DNA of 64,000 nt from Parcubacteria group bacterium (GTDB taxonomy: Bacteria > Patescibacteria > Paceibacteria > UBA9973 > UBA2103), in contig JAQBRE010000007.1 of NCBI GenBank assembly GCA_028286605.1, positions 1 through 64,000 on the forward strand. The letters run 5' to 3'. Numbering within the stretch: position 1 is the first letter of the stretch; every line of letters begins with the position of its first letter. The notes under the pieces were generated by a model. The model searched no databases, was not told the DNA's origin, and worked only from the letters and a program-made list of their open reading frames with translations. The position numbers were made by a program, and so were the translations under genes. Positions 34,766 to 43,060 of this stretch are shown in pieces.

Positions 34766-34882
34766 GATACACGTACAGAATAGTGCTGAAGAAGGGCTCA
34801 CGGAGCGCGACGGCGCGAGTGGGAGCAAATTTTCAGCAGAAAATTATGCGTACCTTCTGAAGTACTGTTCTGGAAGTGTCTC
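34766..34882 (+). ncRNA. candidate structured RNA element, copy 1
   Basis: Outer arms 34766-34795 and 34853-34882 pair over 30 positions (23 Watson-Crick, two G-U). The 57-nt core 34796-34852 contains ACGGAGCGCGACGGCGCGAG, then a hairpin GCA-AATTTTC-AGCA-GAAAATT-A-TGC. The core is nearly the same as at 41245-41300, while the outer arms are unrelated in sequence. That pattern suggests selection on RNA structure. It lies between the histone-like terminator and the secA promoter. No known RNA family is recognised. The strand is uncertain because inverted repeats fold on either strand. Confidence 0.55.
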
Positions 34883-34926
34883 GCCGTAACGTACCTATTA
34901 TAGGTGCAAAATACCCCTCAAAACGC

Positions 34927-34932
34927 TATAGT
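34927..34932 (+). promoter_or_regulatory. -10 box, leaderless secA
   Basis: TATAGT, eight bases before ATG 34941. Confidence 0.7.
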
Positions 34933-34940
34933 AGGCTGAT

Positions 34941-37472
34941 ATGGCTAACGTATTAGGCAAGATATTCGCCCAGAACCAGTCAGCGACCTTTATTAGAGGC
35001 GGTAAAGGCGTAGTGGATGCTGCTGCGGCGCTTTCGGAGCAGTTCGAAGGCCTTTCCAAGGAGGAACTCCAGGCACGCCTTCAGGTCGTTAAAGAACGCA
35101 CAGACGGGCATCCCGAGAAGGATGCAGATATCGCCGAAGTATTCGCGCTCGTGCGTGAAGCATCGCGCCGCATGCTGAAAGAGCGTCACTATGACGTGCA
35201 GCTTATCGGCGGCCTCGCGCTCGCAAAAGGGAAGATCGCCGAGATGCGCACCGGTGAAGGAAAGACGCTCGTCGCGACGCTCGCGATAACGTTGCGCGCG
35301 CTCGCGGGCAAGGGCGTGCACTTGGTGACGGTGAACGATTACCTCGCACGTCGCGATGCTGCATGGATGGGACAAGTGTATGACTATCTCGGCCTTAGTC
35401 TCGGTGTCATTTCTTCCAGCGGTGCATATGTATATGATCCATCGCACGTGACGCAAGGCGAAGACGAAGCCCGTGATGAGACAGGCTCGTTCCGCGTGTT
35501 TTACGACTACCTTCGTCCTGCATCGAAGAAGGAAGCGTACGATGCTGACATCACCTACGCGACGAACAACGAGCTCGGCTTCGATTATCTTCGCGACAAC
35601 ACCGCGTATGATGCGTCGCAGATCGTGCAGCGCGGCCATCACTATGCGATCGTGGACGAGATCGACTCGATCCTTATCGATGAAGCGCGTACGCCGCTTA
35701 TCATCTCGGGCCCTGCGGCAGACGCAGAACAGCTCTACGATCGCTTCGCTGCTATCGCGCGAACGCTCAATCCGGAAGAAGACTATACGGTTGATGAGAA
35801 ACAGAAAGCGATTCAGCTCACTGACGCTGGCATAACGAAAGCAGAGAAGGCACTCGGTATCGAGAATTTATATACGGAGGGCGGCGTGAAGTTCGCCCAT
35901 CACCTTGAAACTGCCGTACGCGCGCAGGCATTGTTCCATAAGGATAAGGAGTACGTGGTGAAAGACGGCGAGGTCATGATCGTGGATGAATTTACGGGCC
36001 GCCTGCAGCCAGGACGTCGCTGGAGCGAAGGCTTGCATCAGGCTATCGAAGCGAAGGAAGGTCTTGCCGTGCAGAAGGAGACGCGCACATACGCGAGCGT
36101 TACATTCCAGAACCTGTTCCGCATGTATGAGGCGCTTGCGGGTATGACTGGTACCGGCCTTTCTTCGGAGGAAGAATTCTACACGGTGTACAAGCTCGAT
36201 GTGGTGGTTATTCCGACGAACCGCGTCGTGCAGCGTATCGATCACGACGATCTTATCTTCCAGACGAATGCAGGGAAGTACACGGCGCTCGCACGCGAGA
36301 TCCAGGAACTGCAGGAGAAAGGTCAGCCGGTCCTCATCGGTACGGTTTCGATCGAAGACAACGAGGTTGTCAGTCAGTATCTTACGGATGCGAAGGTGCC
36401 GCACGAAGTGCTGAACGCCAAGAACCATGAACGCGAAGGCGAGCTTATCGCGCAGGCAGGCCGTAAGGGTCGCGTGACGGTGGCGACGAATCTCGCTGGT
36501 CGCGGCGTGGACATCAAGCTCGGCGGCGCACCGGTAGACCCCCAAGAGCAGGAAGCCGTCCGACAGCTCGGCGGCCTCGCCGTTATCGGAACGGAACGCC
36601 ACGAAGCGCGCCGTATCGACAACCAGCTGCGCGGCCGTTCGGGTCGCCAGGGCGACCCGGGTGAAACGCGTTTCTACGTATCGCTCGAAGATAAGCTCAT
36701 GCGCGTCTTCGCTTCAGACATGCTCAAGCGCGTCATGGGTACGTTCAAGATCCCTGAAGACGAACCTATTGCCAGCGGCATGATCAGCAAGAGCCTCGAG
36801 ACCGCGCAGAAGCGCATCGAAGGATTCAACTTTGACGCCCGCAAGCAGGTCCTTGCCTACGACGACGTGATGAACACGCAGCGCCTTTCCATATATGAGC
36901 GCCGTCGCATCGCGCTTACAGGCAGTATCGAGGATATAGAGACGGCCATCATGGATATGATCGGTACTGATGAAACAGCACTCGCCGCATACAAGGCGAA
37001 GAAGGAAGAGTTCGGTCCTGAAATATGGAGCGGCCTCATGCGTCGTCTTATCCTGCAGATTACGGATGCATTCTGGCTTGAGCAGCTCGAGACCATGGAC
37101 TATCTGCGTCGCACCGTCTCACTCCGTGCCTATGGCCAGCGCGATCCGCTCATTGAGTATCGTCGTGAAGGATTGATGCGCTTCCAGCAGATGGAAGACG
37201 GTATCGCAGCCCAGATCCGCGAAGCGATTCCTCATGTCATTCCTTCCGATGATTCCCTCATACGCGCACAGGAAGAGAAGACCCGTCGCCAGCTCGTTGC
37301 CGCAAGCGAAGGCGGAGATGGTTCTGATGAACAGGAAAAGACACCGATCGTTAAAGTTGATACGCCAAATCGGAACGATACCGTCACTATCCGCAAAGGC
37401 GATCAGACGCAGACGCTTAAATATAAGAAGGCAGAAAATCTTCTTGAAGAAGGATGGGTACTCGAGCAATAG
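34941..37472 (+). CDS. secA: preprotein translocase ATPase SecA
   Basis: 843 residues, complete motor. SecA drives Sec-dependent export through SecYEG. Seen: IGGLALAKGKIAEMRTGEGKT (Walker A near residue 103), VTVNDYLARRDA, TYATNNELGFDYLRDN, IVDEIDSILIDEARTPLIISG (DEAD-like box), TYASVTFQNLFRMYEALAGMTGT, NLAGRGVDIKLGG and QLRGRSGRQGDPG. The C-terminal zinc-binding SEC-C tail is absent; the protein ends in a charged linker and a short QTLKYKKAENLLEEGW segment. It exports the many secreted surface proteins of this window. The flavoprotein gene overlaps its last 19 bp. Confidence 0.97.
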   Translation: MANVLGKIFAQNQSATFIRGGKGVVDAAAALSEQFEGLSKEELQARLQVVKERTDGHPEKDADIAEVFALVREASRRMLKERHYDVQLIGGLALAKGKIAEMRTGEGKTLVATLAITLRALAGKGVHLVTVNDYLARRDAAWMGQVYDYLGLSLGVISSSGAYVYDPSHVTQGEDEARDETGSFRVFYDYLRPASKKEAYDADITYATNNELGFDYLRDNTAYDASQIVQRGHHYAIVDEIDSILIDEARTPLIISGPAADAEQLYDRFAAIARTLNPEEDYTVDEKQKAIQLTDAGITKAEKALGIENLYTEGGVKFAHHLETAVRAQALFHKDKEYVVKDGEVMIVDEFTGRLQPGRRWSEGLHQAIEAKEGLAVQKETRTYASVTFQNLFRMYEALAGMTGTGLSSEEEFYTVYKLDVVVIPTNRVVQRIDHDDLIFQTNAGKYTALAREIQELQEKGQPVLIGTVSIEDNEVVSQYLTDAKVPHEVLNAKNHEREGELIAQAGRKGRVTVATNLAGRGVDIKLGGAPVDPQEQEAVRQLGGLAVIGTERHEARRIDNQLRGRSGRQGDPGETRFYVSLEDKLMRVFASDMLKRVMGTFKIPEDEPIASGMISKSLETAQKRIEGFNFDARKQVLAYDDVMNTQRLSIYERRRIALTGSIEDIETAIMDMIGTDETALAAYKAKKEEFGPEIWSGLMRRLILQITDAFWLEQLETMDYLRRTVSLRAYGQRDPLIEYRREGLMRFQQMEDGIAAQIREAIPHVIPSDDSLIRAQEEKTRRQLVAASEGGDGSDEQEKTPIVKVDTPNRNDTVTIRKGDQTQTLKYKKAENLLEEGWVLEQ

Positions 37473-38713
37473 TCTCTAAGGAGACGTACGACGTCATTGT
37501 GATCGGCGGCGGAGCCGCCGGCATGATGGCTGCAGCTATGGCCGGCGCGGGCGGGAAGCGCGTGCTTCTTCTGGAGAAGAATGGAAAGCTTGGCGAGAAG
37601 CTCGCTATTTCAGGTGGCGGTCGCTGCAACATCCTGAACGCGGAAGAGGATGCGCGCGTCCTTGTTGCAAACTATGGTGCTGCGCAGCCGTTCCTTCATT
37701 CGCCATTCGCTACGTTCGGCATGCTGGAAACATACGGATTCTTCGAATCTAATGGCTTGCCGCTTACAGTGCAGGCGAAGCAGCGCGCCTTTCCGGAAAG
37801 TGAGCGTGCACGTGATGTCGTCGATTTCTTTCGCGAACAGCTCACTGCAGGAAAAGTAATCGTGAAGCTGCGCGCGCCGGTAGAGGAGATTCGTGCCAAG
37901 AGCGGCAAGATTGAATCAGTACTTGCAGGCGGTATCGAATATCGCGCACCTGCATACGTACTTGCTACGGGCGGCGTCTCGCACCCTGAGACTGGCTCTA
38001 CGGGCGATGGCTTCGATTGGTTGCGCGATCTCGGTCATACCGTTATCGCACCGACACCGACCATCGTGCCGCTCAAGGCGAAGGAAGGCTGGGTGAAAGA
38101 TCTTGCTGGAAAGAGCGTGCCGGAAGCGAAGGCGACATTCTTCGCGAACGGTACGCGCAAATTCTCCACGACGGGCCCTATCCTGTTCACGCATCAGGGT
38201 CTTTCTGGTCCCACCATCCTTAATGCTGCAGGCAAGGTTTCAGACCTTCTGCACGAGGGTGTCGTTACGGTAGAGATAGATATGTTCCCGAAAACGGACC
38301 TCGGCATTCTTGATCGCGAGCTTCGAGATTATTTTGATACCAGCAAGAACAAGTCACTAAAGAATGCATTCAGAGGATTCGTACCGAACGGCCTGAGTGA
38401 TGTGCTACTCGCACGCCTGCCCGAGATCGATCCTGAAACGAAGACGCATAGCGTTACGAAAGAGCAGCGCCGACTCCTCGCGGAACTCCTTAAGGGACTC
38501 ATGCTCACTATCACCGGACTGCTCGGTTTCGAGAAAGCCGTGGTTGCAGATGGCGGCGTTCCGCTTACGGAAATCGACATGCGCACGATGCGTTCGCTCA
38601 AGATCGAGAACCTGCACGTAGTGGGGGACCTGCTCCACATCAGCCGCCCTTCGGGCGGCTACTCCCTCCAGCTCTGTTGGACCACCGGTTTCATCGCAGG
38701 CACGAACGCGTAG
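37454..38713 (+). CDS. BaiN/HI0933-family flavoprotein
   Basis: 419 residues. VIVIGGGAAGMMAAAMA is the N-terminal FAD-binding motif. LLLEKNGKLGEKLAISGGGRCN is diagnostic of the HI0933/YhiN (BaiN) family. ALPESERARDV-type and GGVSHPETGSTGDGF follow, and the C-terminal VVGDLLHISRPSGGYSLQLCWTTGF closes the FAD site. The family are NAD(P)-dependent oxidoreductases of poorly known substrate. It is translated from an overlap with secA, but a functional link is not established. Perfect hairpins occur at 37504-37520 and 38642-38660. Confidence 0.88.
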   Translation: MGTRAIVSKETYDVIVIGGGAAGMMAAAMAGAGGKRVLLLEKNGKLGEKLAISGGGRCNILNAEEDARVLVANYGAAQPFLHSPFATFGMLETYGFFESNGLPLTVQAKQRAFPESERARDVVDFFREQLTAGKVIVKLRAPVEEIRAKSGKIESVLAGGIEYRAPAYVLATGGVSHPETGSTGDGFDWLRDLGHTVIAPTPTIVPLKAKEGWVKDLAGKSVPEAKATFFANGTRKFSTTGPILFTHQGLSGPTILNAAGKVSDLLHEGVVTVEIDMFPKTDLGILDRELRDYFDTSKNKSLKNAFRGFVPNGLSDVLLARLPEIDPETKTHSVTKEQRRLLAELLKGLMLTITGLLGFEKAVVADGGVPLTEIDMRTMRSLKIENLHVVGDLLHISRPSGGYSLQLCWTTGFIAGTNA

Positions 38714-38764
38714 CATCTTTCGTTCGCCGTATTCGCATTGATATCTTTATATCGTGTGTTGTGA

Positions 38765-38770
38765 TAAGAT
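38765..38770 (+). promoter_or_regulatory. -10 box, leaderless obg
   Basis: TAAGAT, eight bases before ATG 38779, with a nearby TGTG that may act as an extended -10. It decides the start over an in-frame ATG at 38677. Confidence 0.68.
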
Positions 38771-38778
38771 GCATCTAT

Positions 38779-39762
38779 ATGGCATTCGTAGATGAGATGC
38801 AGATTCATGCAAAGGCAGGTCACGGCGGAAACGGCGTGATTCGTTGGCTGCATATCAAAGGTAACGAGAAAGCCGGCCCTGCAGGCGGGGACGGCGGACG
38901 CGGTGGAGACATCGTGCTTCGCGCGGTGCGCGACCTCGGAATCCTTGCACGCTATCGATACTCGAAGAAGTTCCGTGCAGAGAACGGCGCACCAGGCGGC
39001 GGTAATGATAAGCACGGCAAAGATGGCGAAGACATCGTCATCCTCGTACCGGTCGGTACGGTAGCAAAGAACTGCACCACGCAGGAACTAGTCGAGTTCT
39101 TCGAAGACGGAGAAGAGAAGATCATCTTCAAGGGCGGCATTGGCGGTCTCGGTAATCCGCACTTCAAAAGCTCCATAAATCAGAATCCTAAGGAGGCTAC
39201 ACCCGGCAAACCAGGGCAGGCTGGGGATATCCAAATCACCCTTAAACTCATCGCTGACGTCGGTTTCGTAGGATTCCCGAATGCAGGGAAGTCCTCCATC
39301 CTGAACGAGCTCACTCGTGCGCAGTCTAAGGTCGGCGCGTACCCATTCACCACGCTCGAGCCGCACCTCGGTGAATTCTACGGGCACATACTCGCAGACA
39401 TTCCAGGCCTCATCGAAGGCTCCTCGGTAGGCAAAGGTCTCGGTTCTCGCTTCCTTCGCCACATAGAACGTACTAAAATCATTACGCATCTTGTCTCGGC
39501 TGAGCAAGAAGACATTGCAGAAAGCTATACCGCCATACGAAAGGAGCTTGAAACGTTCAGTGGCAACCTGGAAGGGAAGGAGGAGATAGTCGTACTTTCA
39601 AAGGCAGATCTTCTGACTCCTGAAGAGCTCGAATCGAAGCTCAAGATTCTTTCTGACGTCTCGGGTAAGCAGGCTATCCCGCTTTCGGTTATCGACGATA
39701 CGCTCCTGAAGGCCTTTTCAGACACGCTCTCCAAGCACCTCGACGCCATAAAAAAGGCGTAA
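38779..39762 (+). CDS. obg: GTPase Obg
   Basis: 327 residues. Obg is an essential GTPase in late 50S ribosome assembly. The Gly-rich Obg fold occupies residues 1-155 (KAGHGGNGVIRW, GPAGGDGGRGGD, GGGNDKHGKDGED). The G domain has G1 GFPNAGKSS, the switch I threonine in YPFTTLEPHLG, and G3 ADIPGLIEG. G4 is SKAD instead of the usual NKxD, a notable change at the guanine-specificity motif. The C-terminal OCT domain is missing, as in many CPR forms. Leaderless. Confidence 0.95.
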   Translation: MAFVDEMQIHAKAGHGGNGVIRWLHIKGNEKAGPAGGDGGRGGDIVLRAVRDLGILARYRYSKKFRAENGAPGGGNDKHGKDGEDIVILVPVGTVAKNCTTQELVEFFEDGEEKIIFKGGIGGLGNPHFKSSINQNPKEATPGKPGQAGDIQITLKLIADVGFVGFPNAGKSSILNELTRAQSKVGAYPFTTLEPHLGEFYGHILADIPGLIEGSSVGKGLGSRFLRHIERTKIITHLVSAEQEDIAESYTAIRKELETFSGNLEGKEEIVVLSKADLLTPEELESKLKILSDVSGKQAIPLSVIDDTLLKAFSDTLSKHLDAIKKA

Positions 39763-39792
39763 CCCGCGGTTGCGCGTTTGCCTCAGAACCTC

Positions 39793-39798
39793 TAGGCT
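39793..39798 (+). promoter_or_regulatory. -10 box, leaderless gatB
   Basis: TAGGCT, six bases before ATG 39805. Confidence 0.55.
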
Positions 39799-39804
39799 AG
39801 AGCT

Positions 39805-41226
39805 ATGTCCGACCCCCGTTCAGAATATAAAACGACTATCGGCCTCGAGGTCCATGCCGAGCTCGCTACGCAGACCAAGATGTTCTGCGACTCTCCGAAT
39901 GACTCGGAAGAGACGCGACCGAACCAGAACGTATGCCCGGTCTGCCTTGCGCACCCAGGAACGATTCCTGTACCGAATCGCGAAGCGATTCATCATGTAC
40001 TGCGTGTCGGCAGCGCGCTCGGTTCGAAGCTCGCCGACTACAGCGAGTTCGATCGTAAATCATATTTCTATCCGGACATTCCGAAGGGATACCAGATCAG
40101 TCAGTTCGAATATCCATTCGTCTCCGGCGGTTCGCTCGGCGGCGTTGACATCACTCGCGTGCATCTTGAAGAAGACACGGCGCGCTCTTCGCATGCGAAC
40201 GGCGCAAGTCTCGTTGATTTCAATCGTGCCGGCGTGCCACTCATGGAGCTCGTTACCGAGCCGGTGATTCATGACGCAGAGACTGCAGGCAAGTTCGCCC
40301 GTGAACTTCAGCTCCTTCTTCGCACGCTCGGTGCATCGCATGCGAACCTCGAGAAAGGGGAGATGCGCATAGAAGCGAACATTTCCGTATCAAAGACCGA
40401 CACCTTCGGAACGAAAGTTGAGGTTAAAAACATTAACTCGTTTCGTTCTGTGGAGCGCGCGATCGCCTATGAAGTTGATCGCCAGATTAAACTTATCGAA
40501 GAAGGCGGAGCCGTCGTGCAAGAAACGCGCGGCTGGGACGAAGGCAAGCAGGAGACATTCCATCAGCGCCTCAAAGAGGGTAGCGCAGACTATCGTTATT
40601 TCCCTGAGCCTGATATCCCGAAGATATATCGCTCTCGTATTGCTGAATGGAGCGATGAGGCATTAAAAGCCTCGCTGCCAGAACTGCCGTGGGAGAAGCG
40701 TGCACGCTACACAACGTTCGGCATGAAGGAAGAAGATGCTGTATACGTTGCGAACGACGTAGAGCGCGCGGTATTCTTCGACGCCGTTATAAATGCGATA
40801 GGTGATGACACGAACATGCGTATGCTCGCGGTTAATTATTTCGTATCGGATCTTGCAGGAATTTATGCGAATGCAACGAGTGAAATAAAAATTACACCGG
40901 AAACATTTACAAAACTCATACAGATGATCGGCGCGAACAAGCTTTCATCACGCGGCGCGAAAGACACGCTCGCACTGATGGCTACAGAAGGTGGCGATCC
41001 TGAAGCTCTCGCTACCGCGCATGGCCTCGTACAGGTTAGCGATACAGGCGCTTTGCTCAAGGCCGTTCAGGAGGTTATCGCAGCGAACGATGCGGTGGTA
41101 GCTGAGTACCGAGCGGGCAAAGAAGCCTCTCTTCAGTTCCTCCTTGGCCAGGCCATGAAGGCCACCCGCGGCGCCGGCAATCCTGGCGTGCTCAAGGAGC
41201 TGCTCATCGCTGAACTAAAGAAATAG
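39805..41226 (+). CDS. gatB: Asp/Glu-tRNA amidotransferase subunit B
   Basis: 473 residues. GatB is the kinase/tRNA-binding subunit of GatCAB, which converts Glu-tRNAGln (and Asp-tRNAAsn) to the amide form. Motifs: TTIGLEVHAELATQTKMFC, NVCPVCLAHPGTIPVPN, RKSYFYPDIPKGYQISQ, EEDTARS, DFNRAGVPLMELVTEP, KGEMRIEANISVS, VEVKNINSFRSVERAI, and a C-terminal YqeY-like tail domain ending GNPGVLKELLIAELKK. The two CxxC cysteines of the zinc site are partly kept (Cys in KMFC and CPVC). gatA and gatC are not adjacent. Its last codons form the left arm of the RNA element copy 2. Confidence 0.97.
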   Translation: MSDPRSEYKTTIGLEVHAELATQTKMFCDSPNDSEETRPNQNVCPVCLAHPGTIPVPNREAIHHVLRVGSALGSKLADYSEFDRKSYFYPDIPKGYQISQFEYPFVSGGSLGGVDITRVHLEEDTARSSHANGASLVDFNRAGVPLMELVTEPVIHDAETAGKFARELQLLLRTLGASHANLEKGEMRIEANISVSKTDTFGTKVEVKNINSFRSVERAIAYEVDRQIKLIEEGGAVVQETRGWDEGKQETFHQRLKEGSADYRYFPEPDIPKIYRSRIAEWSDEALKASLPELPWEKRARYTTFGMKEEDAVYVANDVERAVFFDAVINAIGDDTNMRMLAVNYFVSDLAGIYANATSEIKITPETFTKLIQMIGANKLSSRGAKDTLALMATEGGDPEALATAHGLVQVSDTGALLKAVQEVIAANDAVVAEYRAGKEASLQFLLGQAMKATRGAGNPGVLKELLIAELKK

Positions 41227-41327
41227 ATAAAAGCCATTTTGGGGACTACGCAGCGCGACGGCGCGAGTCGGAGGAATTTTCCAGCAGGAAAATATCCGTG
41301 CCCCAAAATGGCTTTTATCTATTTCTT
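41218..41327 (+). ncRNA. candidate structured RNA element, copy 2
   Basis: Arms 41218-41244 and 41301-41327 pair over 27 bp without a mismatch. The 56-nt core 41245-41300 shares ACG-x-AGCGCGACGGCGCGAGT-x-GGAG with copy 1, and its inner hairpin is GGA-ATTTTCC-AGCA-GGAAAAT-A-TCC. Relative to copy 1, the GCA/TGC clamp becomes GGA/TCC, a compensatory pair change. The loop AGCA and the unpaired A before the last clamp strand are kept. The left arm includes the gatB stop codon, so it may also act as a 3' end or termination element. An alternative partner for the left arm (GGGGACT / AGTCCCC) lies at 41334-41340. Confidence 0.6.
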
Positions 41328-41368
41328 ATACACAGTCCCCATCTATTTCATACAAGACAAGATAGCCT

Positions 41369-41374
41369 TATACT
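41369..41374 (+). promoter_or_regulatory. -10 box, leaderless HTH protein
   Basis: TATACT, six bases before ATG 41381. Confidence 0.75.
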
Positions 41375-41380
41375 TTCTAT

Positions 41381-42313
41381 ATGAATGAACTTACTATCGA
41401 TGGCAAGATATACATCTCGTCTAAGAAGGCCGCTGATCTGACGGGGTATGCGAAGGACTACATCGGGCAGCTTTGTCGTGAAGGTCACGTTGAAGCGCGC
41501 ATGGTCGGTCGCAGCTGGTATGTGCTTGAAACCTCGATACGTGCCCATCGTTTCGGCGGTGATCCGCACGCAACGCCTATTGAAGCTGCGGTTGAAGCGC
41601 CTCTGGCTGTTTCAGTAACGGATGCCTGGGAAAAGCCTACGTATGTTCAAGAAACAGTGCCCTCCATGCTTATTCCAACCGTACAGCGCCCCGCAGAGCC
41701 TGAAATAACGCCTGTAGAAGCGGTTTCTTCTGCTGAATCCTTAACTGATATGCAGGCAGCGTGGAAGGAATGGTTCTCACAGAAGCAAGATACGCTCATT
41801 GAAACGCCTGAAATCATTGATGCACGTGAGGAGGCACACAATCACGAGGACGAGATCGCTCGCAACATTCAGGCATTCAAGGATGCGCATCAGGATATCG
41901 AGGCTTCGGAGCACGAAGTAGAGCCACAGGAAGCGCTAGAAGAGCAGGTTTCAATCACTCCTATACATCATGCTGAGCCAGAGGAGCCAGTATTCGACGA
42001 GATAGAAGAGGAGTCAGAGCCGGTATTGATTCACCATGCTCCAGAAGTATTGCACGTTGCTCGTGTGGAGCAGCCTGTACTAAGCAAGAAAGAGCGTAAG
42101 CAGGCACAGGTTCGTGCCCGTAAGGCGCGTCGTGCACGTACGGAGAGCACTGGAGGATCGTTTGTTCTTCAGGCGTTACTATTCGTACTGATTCTCGTCG
42201 CTATTGTGGTAGCGATTATTGGAACTGGGTATGCGGCGAATTACGTTCGCGTTAACCCTATTCTTCTTCCTGTGTTCGATTATCTCGGTGGAACGAGCAC
42301 ATTCACTAAGTAA
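41381..42313 (+). CDS. membrane-anchored HTH protein
   Basis: 310 residues. Residues about 9-53 are an excisionase/MerR-like helix-turn-helix (YISSKKAADLTGYAKDYI, then a wing ending GRSWYV). An acidic, probably disordered linker of about 180 residues follows, then a very basic patch (KKERKQAQVRARKARRAR), one membrane helix (about 260-284) and a short outside tail. Predicted topology is HTH inside. The same HTH type begins the giant protein downstream. It may be a membrane-tethered regulator, or the HTH may serve protein contacts. Ends at a terminator. Confidence 0.75.
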   Translation: MNELTIDGKIYISSKKAADLTGYAKDYIGQLCREGHVEARMVGRSWYVLETSIRAHRFGGDPHATPIEAAVEAPLAVSVTDAWEKPTYVQETVPSMLIPTVQRPAEPEITPVEAVSSAESLTDMQAAWKEWFSQKQDTLIETPEIIDAREEAHNHEDEIARNIQAFKDAHQDIEASEHEVEPQEALEEQVSITPIHHAEPEEPVFDEIEEESEPVLIHHAPEVLHVARVEQPVLSKKERKQAQVRARKARRARTESTGGSFVLQALLFVLILVAIVVAIIGTGYAANYVRVNPILLPVFDYLGGTSTFTK

Positions 42314-42372
42314 ATAAAGGGTATTCTATCTCGGATAGAATTAGTTAAAGAAATAAATAGTTACTAGATAGT

Positions 42373-42403
42373 AAAAGAACGAGCCCGAAGGGCTCGTTCT
42401 TTT
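42373..42403 (+). terminator. terminator after the HTH gene
   Basis: AAAAGAACGAGCCC, loop GAA, GGGCTCGTTCTTTT. Confidence 0.93.
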
Positions 42404-42536
42404 ATCTTATAAGCCTATATAAGAGGACTTTCAATCAAAATATTGTGGCGCTTACATACCTATCTATAGATCCAAACGCCTTAGAAACGAATATAGAGGC
42501 ACGAATAATCATTCATATCAGTTATACAGAATGACT

Positions 42537-42626
42537 ATGTCAAAGTGCGATGAACAATGCGATCAATGTAGTAAGAATGCAGGCATTTCAAGGTTTAAAT
42601 ATGGATACACTCAAATACTGAAATAG
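42537..42626 (+). CDS. possible 29-residue Cys-containing small protein
   Basis: A short ORF with ATG 42537 exactly eight bases after a TATACA box (42523-42528), the spacing used by most genes here. The peptide is polar with Cys at 4, 8 and 11 (CxxxCxxC) and Lys/Tyr-rich C-terminal half. The rest of the 750-bp region lacks ORFs. It may be a small metal-binding peptide or chance. No homology can be claimed. Confidence 0.3.
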   Translation: MSKCDEQCDQCSKNAGISRFKYGYTQILK

Positions 42627-43060
42627 TAAGCAAACACTAGGCTTGTCGGTCATTCGACCACTGTAACTATAGAAGTGAATGTAGTGCACGTTGCCTATAT
42701 AAAAACGCTATAAATTTAATCGAACAGGGTGTGTCCAGAGAAAATTTCTCTAAAAACTTAAAATCTATGTTCACGTGAAGCGAGTCATAAGAGTTTTTTG
42801 AAAAATTATGCTCATTGCGATCTCGAAGAGGCATTCCGAGAGCGTAGCTAGGGGTGAATAGCTAGCGTTCGCTCTTGAAGCTCTCCTTGGTCGGAGAAAT
42901 TCTTTAGAATTTTATCTTCTTACGTGGCAAATTTTACTATCCCGACTTAGCTATATTCCGTGAAGAATTCTTCATGAGTGTTTGCGGAATTTTATCCCCA
43001 CCCAAAACTGAAGAGATTATGAATTAACGCGGTAGTATTTAGTTAATTCGGTTATCCGAC
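42627..43060 (+). other. structured non-coding region before the giant gene
   Basis: No credible ORF. Hairpins: 42737-42751; 42839-42875 (AGAGCG/CGCTCT outer, TAGCTA/TAGCTA inner); 42897-42912 (AAATTC/GAATTT); 42955-42990 (ATTCCG/CGGAAT enclosing the palindrome TGAAGAATTCTTCA), followed by TTTTAT. GCGAGTC at 42780-42786 with a TTTTTTGAAAAATTATGC hairpin, and GGTCGGAG at 42889-42896 with the next hairpin, loosely recall the core of the two structured elements. A TAGTAT box at 43033-43038 could start the giant mRNA with a leader of about 16 nt. It may be a long 5' regulatory region or a separate ncRNA. Confidence 0.45.
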
